This document shows, piece after piece, positions 28,774 through 34,584 of a stretch of 34,584 bases of DNA. Each line of letters starts with the position of its first letter. The first letter of the stretch is position 1. A model generated the notes under the pieces. That model worked only from the letters and a program-made list of their open reading frames with translations, did not search any database and was not told the origin of the DNA. The DNA comes from Mailhella sp. Lineage in GTDB: Bacteria > Desulfobacterota > Desulfovibrionia > Desulfovibrionales > Desulfovibrionaceae. The stretch lies in the NCBI GenBank assembly GCA_017408905.1, contig JAFQTU010000002.1:1-34584 (forward strand), given 5' to 3'. Made by a program: the position numbers and the translations under genes.

Positions 28774-29451
28774 TTATTCGGCGCAGGCCGGAGCTTCACG
28801 GTTTTCAGTCATGGCTTCTTCGGGGGCGGCGGGCTCTTCGATCTTGCCCGCTTCGCGCAGGCGTTCCCACAGCTCGTCGATACCCAGCTTGGACACGGAA
28901 GACACCGCCACAGGCTTCACGCCCAGTATGCGTTCCCACGTTTTCATCTGGGCGGAGCGTTCCTTTAGGGTGCACTTGTCGGCCTTGGTGAGGATGGGGA
29001 TGACGGGGAGCTTGTGCGCCTTGGCGAAGTCGGCCATCACGCGGTCGGATTCCTGCGTGGGGATGCGGCAGTCGATGAGCAGGGCAAGGGCGCGGAGCGT
29101 AGGCGTTTTTTCCAGATAGTTCTGGATGAGCTCGGCCCAGCACCGGCGTTCCTCGTGGCCGCGGCGCGCGTAGCCGTAGCCGGGAAGGTCGGTCAGGCAG
29201 AATCCGTCGGGCTTCACTTCGAAAAGGTTCACGGAACGCGTCTTGCCCGGTTCCGAACTCACCTTGGCCAGCTTCTTGCGGCGGGCCAGAGCGTTAATGA
29301 GGGACGACTTGCCCACGTTGGAGCGGCCGGCAAGCGCTATCTGAGGCCTGTCGTGAACGTAGGATTTGAGCTGGTCCAGCGTGTAGAGCGTGGCCAGAAG
29401 TTCCAGAGTGGGCGCAGGACAGAGCTTTTTTTCGGTTTTGATGTCGGGCAT
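28774..29451 (-). CDS. ysxC: Ribosome-assembly GTPase EngB
   Basis: A 225-residue TRAFAC GTPase (EngB/YsxC/YihA) needed for late assembly of the large ribosomal subunit. The G motifs are GRSNVGKSS (G1), DLPGYGYA (G3), TKAD (G4) and SVSS (G5). A C-terminal tail of about 20 residues rich in Glu and Ala extends past the usual domain. The ATG at 29451 has GAGGA upstream; an upstream extension to 29550 lacks a ribosome site and crosses the promoter. It leads the ysxC-uvrD-thiL-mgsA run. Confidence 0.95.
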   Translation of the reverse strand: MPDIKTEKKLCPAPTLELLATLYTLDQLKSYVHDRPQIALAGRSNVGKSSLINALARRKKLAKVSSEPGKTRSVNLFEVKPDGFCLTDLPGYGYARRGHEERRCWAELIQNYLEKTPTLRALALLIDCRIPTQESDRVMADFAKAHKLPVIPILTKADKCTLKERSAQMKTWERILGVKPVAVSSVSKLGIDELWERLREAGKIEEPAAPEEAMTENREAPACAE

Positions 29452-29490
29452 AGCGTCCTCGTGAGTTGACAAAGTGAGCCTGTATCGGAC

Positions 29491-29518
29491 AATATATCGT
29501 GTTTCGCGGATGCGCCAA
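29491..29518 (-). promoter_or_regulatory. Promoter of the ysxC operon
   Basis: Minus strand TTGGCG (29513-29518), 16-base spacer, TATATT (29491-29496), about 40 bases before the ysxC ATG. The rest of the 217-bp gap to efp shows no clear efp promoter. Confidence 0.5.
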
Positions 29519-29668
29519 GAGTAGCCTGCTCCGGCCAAAAAGGCAAACATTCCGCAAGCGGCCCTCCCGCAAGGGAAAGCGCCTGATCCCCTTGGGATAA
29601 AAGCGGTCCGCAGCAGCGCACCGTTCCTGACATTTCAGAGAAATACAGAATTTTGCCTGGAGGCTCCA

Positions 29669-30226
29669 ATGTACTCTACTACTGACTTCCGCCGCGGCCT
29701 GAAGATCGAGATCGACGGCACTCCCTACGAAATCGTTGAATTCCAGCACTTCAAGCCCGGCAAGGGCGGCGCTATGGTGCGCACCAAGCTGCGCAACATC
29801 CTGAACGGCCGCACCATCGACAACACCTTCCGCTCCGGCGAAAAGGTGGGCAAGCCCGACATGGAACAGCGCGACATGCAGTACCTGTACCGCGAAGGTA
29901 CCGACCTCGTGTTCATGGACCTCACCACCTACGAGCAGATCAACCTTCCTGAAGCCGAAACCGACGGCAAGGCCGACTGGCTCCTCGAATCTCAGGAATG
30001 CCGCGTGCTCCTTTACAACGGCAACCCCATCGACATCGAAATCCCCGTCAGCCTCGTGATGACCGTTACCCACACCGAACCCGGCGTGAAGGGCGACACC
30101 GTTTCCAACGTGACCAAGCCCGCCACCCTTGAGACCGGCGTGGTCATCCAGGTGCCGATCTTCGTGAACGAAGGCGACCGTGTGAAGGTCGATACCCGTA
30201 CCCGCGAATATCTCGGCCGCGACTAA
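29669..30226 (+). CDS. efp: Translation elongation factor P
   Basis: A 185-residue EF-P, which binds stalled ribosomes and speeds bond formation at polyproline. The three-domain structure has the usual length. The loop KPGKGGA carries Lys32, the residue that is modified in many species (beta-lysylation by EpmA), but no modification gene is in the window. TGGAGG lies upstream of the ATG. Codon use is strongly biased to frequent codons, as expected for a highly expressed gene. It is followed by its own terminator before ftsK. Confidence 0.96.
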   Translation: MYSTTDFRRGLKIEIDGTPYEIVEFQHFKPGKGGAMVRTKLRNILNGRTIDNTFRSGEKVGKPDMEQRDMQYLYREGTDLVFMDLTTYEQINLPEAETDGKADWLLESQECRVLLYNGNPIDIEIPVSLVMTVTHTEPGVKGDTVSNVTKPATLETGVVIQVPIFVNEGDRVKVDTRTREYLGRD

Positions 30227-30247
30227 TTTCGCGTCCTGCCCCATTTG

Positions 30248-30294
30248 CGCTGTCGGACGGACGCATTGCGCCCTTCCGGCAGCGTTTTCTTTTT
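30248..30294 (+). terminator. Rho-independent terminator of efp
   Basis: Stem CGCTGTCGG/CCGGCAGCG (30248-30256 and 30276-30284) with one G-U pair, then TTTTCTTTTT. It makes ftsK start 35 bp downstream of a terminator, so ftsK may rely on read-through or a promoter within the hairpin region. Confidence 0.75.
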
Positions 30295-30328
30295 GAACAA
30301 CGCTTCCTTATCCTTCGAGGTGGATGCC

Positions 30329-33043
30329 ATGTACGGACACAGGCTGGTTCGAGAACTGCTGGGACTGCTCTTCATCTTCTGCGGTCTGCTCCTTCTTCTC
30401 AGTCTTTGGACCTATGACATGGGCGACCCTACCTTCAATCAGGCCGTCACGCTCGATGCCGCAGGGATCAGGAATTCCGCCGGGCTTTTCGGTGCGTTCC
30501 TGTCGGGCTTTTTCGTCGATCTCTTCGGTATGGCGTCCTTCCTCTGGGTGGTGTTCTTCCTTGCCTGCGGGGGGGCTCTGGTATCGCGCTGGCTGGTGCT
30601 CCGCTGGTATCGCTGGATAGGGTACGCCCTGCTTTTCGCCTGCCTGCTCAATGCCGCGTCCATGTGGGGGCTTTCCCTGCATGGCATCACCGGCGGCGGC
30701 CTTGCGGGCGACTGGCTGAGTTCCTTTTCCCTGCTCCTGTTCCGCTCCCTCGGTTCCTTCCTCGTATGGAGCTTCGTGTTCCTTGTGGCTACGGAACTGG
30801 CCTTCAGCATCTCGTGGCTGACCATGATAGCGGGGGCAATCTGGTGGATATCCTCCAAATGTTCCCGCAGGGAAGCGGAAGAAGGCGAGGAAGCGCCTAA
30901 GAAGCGCCGCTTCGCTTCTCTGGCTGAAATACTGAGCCGGAAGAAGGAAAAGAAGGAAGAAGAGCCGGAACGCCCCGTGCTCGACATCATGCTCGAAAAC
31001 GGGGAAGCTGCCGCCGAGCCTTCTGCCGCCAGCGCCGCAGAAGAAAAGGAAGCCCCCGAGGGAAATGAGGGCCTTGCCGACATCTTCGGCATAGAAGAGG
31101 CCCAGCCGGAAGAAAAGTCGCCGGAGAAGGAAGGGGAAGGCGTCAGCCCTGTTGAAATAGTCCTGCCTGCGGAATCGAATCCCGTCGGGAACGAAGCCCC
31201 CTTTGCTCCTCTTGGAGAGGGGCTGGGCGAATCCGCTCCCTCGGAAGAGGATATCGACGTCGTTCTGGAAGAGAAGGATATCGTAGAACCTGCCGCAGAG
31301 GCGGACGATGCCCCGGCGAAGCATACGCCGGAAGCCTTCGGGGCCGCCCTTGAAAGCGCGCTCGATGAAGAGCTCCCCGTCCTGCTTTCCTCTGCCCGTC
31401 AGGAAGGAACGCCCTTCCCGCATGACGAGGAATATGCCTCAGTGGACGACGCTGTGGCCCGCGCCATGGAAGAGCAGGAGGAGATAGAGGCGGAATCCCG
31501 GCCCGGAGAAATGGAAGAGGAAGAACGCAAGTCCCTGCTGGAATTCATCCTTCCCAGGCGCCGCCAGCTTTCCCTGCCGTCCATGGAGCTGCTCGCGCCT
31601 CTGCCCGAAGAGGAATTGCAGAGCAGGCCCGACCCTGCCCTGCTCACCAAGCAGGGGGACGCCCTCATCACCTGTCTCAAGAATTTCAACGTCCATGCCA
31701 CGCTGGCCCGCATCACTCCCGGCCCTGTCGTCACCATGTTCGAGGTGCGCCCCGCTCCCGGCGTGAAGGCCACCCGCATCACCAACCTTGCCAACGATCT
31801 GGCCATGTCGCTCAAGGCTGTGGCCGTGCGTATGCAGGCCCCTGTTCCCGGAACGGATACCGTGGGCGTGGAAGTGCCCAACGAGAAGCGCGGAACGGTG
31901 CGCTTCCGCGAGATAGTGGAGAACGACGGCTTCCGTCAGGCGAAATCCCTGCTTACCGTGGCCCTCGGCAAGGATACCGGCGGCCGCCCCGTGTCGGCCG
32001 ACCTCGCCAAGATGCCCCACCTGCTCGTGGCCGGTGCTACGGGCGCGGGCAAGAGCGTATGCCTGAACGCCATTATCCTGAGCCTGCTGTACCGGGCGCG
32101 CCCCGATGAAGTGCAGATGATACTCGTTGACCCGAAGCAGGTGGAACTCTCCATGTATGCCGACCTGCCGCACCTCGTGCATCCCGTGGTCACGGATATG
32201 GACATCACCAAGAACGCCCTGCTCTGGGCCATCGACGAGATGAACCGCCGCCTCAAGGTCTTCTCTTCGGTGAAGGTGCGCAATATCACGGGCTACAACG
32301 AGCGGCAGGCCCGCCTGCGCGAGCAGGTGGAGAACGGCGGCCCCATCCCCCTCGATGAGAACGGACAGCCGGAAGAGCTTTCCAATATGCCCTTCCTTGT
32401 CATCATCGTGGACGAGCTGGCCGACCTCATGATGGTGAAGCGCAAGGAAGTGGAAGGCAGTATCGTCCGCCTTGCCCAGCTTGCCCGAGCCGCAGGCATA
32501 CACCTCATCATCGCCACCCAGCGCCCCAGCGTGGACGTGGTGACGGGCCTCATCAAGGCCAACTTCCCCTGCCGCATCGCCTTCAAGGTGACCAGCGGTC
32601 AGGACTCCCGTACCATCCTCGACGTGACGGGTTCGGAAAAGCTTCTCGGCATGGGCGATATGCTGTTCAAGCCCAACGGCGGTAATATCCAGCGCCTGCA
32701 CGGCGCGTTCGTGAGCGACGAGGAAGTGGCCGCCGTGGTGGAATTCTGGAAGAAACAGCAGAAGCCCAACTATCAGGTGGACTTCTCCGCCTTCGGAGAA
32801 GAAGAGGAAATGGAGAGCGACGATTTCGGCATGTCCCCCTCGCGTGGCGGCGACCTTGCCGACGACCCCATCTACCTCGAAGCCATGCAGTTCGTCATGG
32901 AGAACGGCAAAGTCTCCATTTCCCTGCTCCAGCGCCGTTTCCGCATCGGCTTCAACCGTGCCGCCCGCTTTGTCGAGCAGATGGAGAAGGACGGCATACT
33001 CGGTCAGGCCGATGGAACCAAGCCCCGCACTGTGAACCGCTAA
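30329..33043 (+). CDS. ftsK: DNA translocase FtsK
   Basis: A 904-residue FtsK/SpoIIIE translocase that pumps DNA at the division septum to resolve chromosomes. The N-terminus (about residues 1-185) has four hydrophobic membrane segments. An acidic, low-complexity linker covers about 190-430. The motor follows: FtsK_alpha domain (about 450-540), Walker A GATGAGKS (about 569-576), Walker B FLVIIVDELADL and DPKQVELSMY. The C-terminal winged-helix gamma domain (about 843-895) would read polar KOPS-like sequences. The ATG at 30329 has GAGGTGG upstream; a TTG at 30245 lies inside the efp terminator and is rejected. folD follows 13 bp later. Confidence 0.95.
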   Translation: MYGHRLVRELLGLLFIFCGLLLLLSLWTYDMGDPTFNQAVTLDAAGIRNSAGLFGAFLSGFFVDLFGMASFLWVVFFLACGGALVSRWLVLRWYRWIGYALLFACLLNAASMWGLSLHGITGGGLAGDWLSSFSLLLFRSLGSFLVWSFVFLVATELAFSISWLTMIAGAIWWISSKCSRREAEEGEEAPKKRRFASLAEILSRKKEKKEEEPERPVLDIMLENGEAAAEPSAASAAEEKEAPEGNEGLADIFGIEEAQPEEKSPEKEGEGVSPVEIVLPAESNPVGNEAPFAPLGEGLGESAPSEEDIDVVLEEKDIVEPAAEADDAPAKHTPEAFGAALESALDEELPVLLSSARQEGTPFPHDEEYASVDDAVARAMEEQEEIEAESRPGEMEEEERKSLLEFILPRRRQLSLPSMELLAPLPEEELQSRPDPALLTKQGDALITCLKNFNVHATLARITPGPVVTMFEVRPAPGVKATRITNLANDLAMSLKAVAVRMQAPVPGTDTVGVEVPNEKRGTVRFREIVENDGFRQAKSLLTVALGKDTGGRPVSADLAKMPHLLVAGATGAGKSVCLNAIILSLLYRARPDEVQMILVDPKQVELSMYADLPHLVHPVVTDMDITKNALLWAIDEMNRRLKVFSSVKVRNITGYNERQARLREQVENGGPIPLDENGQPEELSNMPFLVIIVDELADLMMVKRKEVEGSIVRLAQLARAAGIHLIIATQRPSVDVVTGLIKANFPCRIAFKVTSGQDSRTILDVTGSEKLLGMGDMLFKPNGGNIQRLHGAFVSDEEVAAVVEFWKKQQKPNYQVDFSAFGEEEEMESDDFGMSPSRGGDLADDPIYLEAMQFVMENGKVSISLLQRRFRIGFNRAARFVEQMEKDGILGQADGTKPRTVNR

Positions 33044-33056
33044 TCAAGGAATGACC

Positions 33057-33908
33057 ATGATACTCGATGGCAAAGCCGTAGCCGCTTCCATACGCGCCGA
33101 CCTGCGCGCCTACATCAGCAGGGAAAAGGACAGGGTCGGGCGCGCGCCCAGACTGGCCGTTATCCTTGTCGGCTCTGATCCGGCCTCTCAGGTGTATGTC
33201 CGCAACAAGGAACACGCCTGCTCCGATGCCGGAATCGATACGGCATCCTATCGCAAGCCTGCCGACATTCCCCAGAAGGAGCTGGAAGCGTTCATCGCCA
33301 GCCTCAATGCCGACCCGGAAATCGACGGCATCCTTCTTCAGCTCCCTCTTCCCGCCGGTCTTGATGCCCAGCCCTGCATCGATGCCATCAGCCCTGAAAA
33401 GGATGTGGACGGCCTCACCGCGGTGAATCAGGGCCGCACGGCAATGGGTCTTCCCGGCCTGCGCCCCTGCACGCCTGCCGGCATCCTTGCCCTGATGGAG
33501 CGCTACGGCATTTCGGCGAGCGGCAGGAAGGCCGTGGTCCTTGGCCGCAGTATCCTTGTGGGCCGCCCCATCGCCCTCATGCTGGGAGCGAAGGGCTACG
33601 ACGCCACCGTGACCATGTGCCATTCCCGTACTCCCGACCTTGCCTCGGTGTGCCGTGAAGCCGATATCCTCATCGCCGCCATAGGCAGGCCGCGCTTTGT
33701 GACCGCCGATATGGTCAAGCCCGGCGCCGTCGTCATCGACGTGGGCATCAATCGCGGGGAGGACGGCAAGCTCTGCGGCGACGTGGACTTCGAAAGCGTT
33801 GCCCCGCTGGCCTCAGCCATCACCCCAGTTCCCGGCGGCATAGGCCCTATGACCATATCCCAGCTTCTTGTGAACACCACGGAAGCTTGGAAGAAGAAGC
33901 TGGTGTGA
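33057..33908 (+). CDS. folD: Methylenetetrahydrofolate dehydrogenase / methenyl-THF cyclohydrolase
   Basis: A 283-residue bifunctional FolD, interconverting 5,10-methylene-, methenyl- and 10-formyl-tetrahydrofolate in one-carbon metabolism, with NADP. Conserved motifs include the YVRNKEHAC segment with the catalytic lysine, GILLQLPLPAGL, SPEKDVDGL, PCTPAGILALM, VVLGRSILVGRPIALML (Rossmann) and PGGIGPMTISQLL. AAGGA (33046-33050) with six-base spacing selects the second ATG (33057) over the one at 33051. It is cotranscribed with ftsK. Confidence 0.95.
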   Translation: MILDGKAVAASIRADLRAYISREKDRVGRAPRLAVILVGSDPASQVYVRNKEHACSDAGIDTASYRKPADIPQKELEAFIASLNADPEIDGILLQLPLPAGLDAQPCIDAISPEKDVDGLTAVNQGRTAMGLPGLRPCTPAGILALMERYGISASGRKAVVLGRSILVGRPIALMLGAKGYDATVTMCHSRTPDLASVCREADILIAAIGRPRFVTADMVKPGAVVIDVGINRGEDGKLCGDVDFESVAPLASAITPVPGGIGPMTISQLLVNTTEAWKKKLV

Positions 33909-33989
33909 TAACGCCTTGCCATACCATGAAGAAGAATCCCGGTGCCTCTGAACGCAGTTCAGGGACATCGGGATTCTGAAGTATGGGGG

Positions 33990-34021
33990 TGCGGGGGAGC
34001 TCATCTCCCCCGCATTTCTCT
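33990..34021 (+). terminator. Terminator of ftsK-folD
   Basis: Perfect 10-bp stem TGCGGGGGAG/CTCCCCCGCA (33990-33999 and 34005-34014) with a five-base loop and TTTCTCTCTT after it. Another inverted repeat, AGAATCCCG/CGGGATTCT (33933-33977) with an inner CTGAAC/GTTCAG, lies just before it and may act on the minus strand, where TTCTTC follows. Confidence 0.65.
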
Positions 34022-34022
34022 C

Positions 34023-34457
34023 TTAGAACTTGTACACATCCAGCGACATGGCGGAGGAAGGCTGGCCGTTATCGCCCGGGAAGACGCGGGCGCGGACCTT
34101 GTCGCCCTTCTTAAGGTCGTCGATGCCCTTCTTGGATTCCCAGGTGAAGATATCGGCATAGACGTTTTCGATCAGGGTGTTTTCCGTGACCTTGATCTTG
34201 GTCATGGTTCCGTCCTTCTCCTTAAGGGTGAAGGTGTGGTTCTTGGCGTCGATGTTCTCCACAACGCCGCGTTCCACCACGAAGAGCGGGAAGGAAACGA
34301 TGATCTCTTCGCTGGGTGCGACGATCACGAAGGGGGTATCGGCCACGGTTTCCTTGGCGGCAGGCTTGGCCTTGGCGGCATGGTCGGCACCGAGGGAAAC
34401 AGCGGGAGTCAGGAGCATGGCGCAGCAGAGCGCAGTGAACAGGGTTTTGATGTGCAT
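34023..34457 (-). CDS. Small exported protein of unknown function
   Basis: A 144-residue protein with a clear signal peptide (hydrophobic 5-22, cleavage likely after SLGA at about 24). The mature part is beta-rich and looks like a small OB- or DUF5666-like fold: FVVERGVVENIDAKNHTFTLKEK, then VRARVF. I do not recognise a family with certainty and see no catalytic or metal motif. GAGGAA lies upstream of the ATG. It follows the aminotransferase by 19 bp on the same strand, probably in one transcript, but the link is not understood. Expected location: periplasm. Confidence 0.75.
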   Translation of the reverse strand: MHIKTLFTALCCAMLLTPAVSLGADHAAKAKPAAKETVADTPFVIVAPSEEIIVSFPLFVVERGVVENIDAKNHTFTLKEKDGTMTKIKVTENTLIENVYADIFTWESKKGIDDLKKGDKVRARVFPGDNGQPSSAMSLDVYKF

Positions 34458-34476
34458 GAGTTCCTCACTTGGTTGA

Positions 34477-34584
34477 TCATTCGAGGAACGGCACGCCTCC
34501 GGTCACAAGAGCGTCATGCAGAAGATGGCGCAGCCTGTCCGCTATGGGACCGGGACGGCCGTCGCCTACAGGCTTGCCGTTGTA
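34477..34584 (-). CDS. Class IV aminotransferase, C-terminal fragment (cut by window edge)
   Basis: The last 35 residues of a larger protein whose 5' part lies beyond the window. The segment KPVGDGRPGPIADRL matches the conserved C-terminal strand of PLP-dependent class IV aminotransferases (D-amino acid or branched-chain amino acid aminotransferase), where the G-D-G-x-x-G-P-(I/V) pattern is typical. Which member it is cannot be decided from this fragment. Stop codon TGA at 34477-34479; the small exported protein follows 19 bp downstream. Confidence 0.6.
   Translation of the reverse strand, partial: YNGKPVGDGRPGPIADRLRHLLHDALVTGGVPFLE

Noticed and set aside
29465..29500. Plus-strand TTGACA that could be the efp promoter
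   Set aside because: No -10 box at a suitable distance, and it would leave a leader of about 170 bases; the efp promoter remains unassigned.

Overview
The window looks like chromosomal core DNA, close to the dnaA replication-gene locus, of a Gram-negative, moderately GC-rich bacterium. The best fit is the Desulfovibrionaceae (Desulfovibrio/Bilophila/Mailhella-type). Two things point there: a twin-arginine-exported split-Soret cytochrome c, a family first described from Desulfovibrio, and the order dnaA-dnaN-gyrB-gyrA. HldD (LPS heptose epimerase) and lipoproteins imply an outer membrane. I cannot fix the genus. I see no insertion sequence, prophage, CRISPR array, tRNA or rRNA gene inside the window.

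Layout. Positions 1-463 hold no gene, but carry two strong leftward promoters of rRNA-operon type plus the cytochrome terminator. Positions 464-4629 (minus) hold the split-Soret cytochrome and two tandem paralogous sodium:solute symporters. A ClC chloride/proton antiporter follows on the plus strand (4807-6129). Positions 6273-14075 (minus) are the replication block: dnaA, dnaN, then gyrB-gyrA with its own promoter behind a dnaN terminator. Divergent from dnaA are an M23 peptidase and queA (plus), then a minus-strand methyltransferase. Positions 18019-21720 (plus) form a compact operon: a long protein with a charged tail, a chorismate-mutase-like segment and a degenerate EPSP-synthase fold; a small coiled-coil protein; a YkgJ-type cysteine-cluster protein; and hldD.

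The right part is mostly housekeeping: rimO plus a META-domain lipoprotein (minus), rdgB (plus), a ysxC-uvrD-thiL-mgsA run (minus), efp and ftsK-folD (plus), a small exported protein, and the end of a class IV aminotransferase (minus, cut by the window edge).

Most genes are ordinary. The most unusual items are the EPSP-synthase-like fusion that has lost most known substrate-binding residues, a strongly divergent DnaA in the normal dnaA position, Phe at the GyrA position equivalent to E. coli Ser83, Asp replacing a zinc-ligand His in the M23 peptidase, and the tandem promoters at the left edge. All family assignments come from reading motifs; no database search was run.
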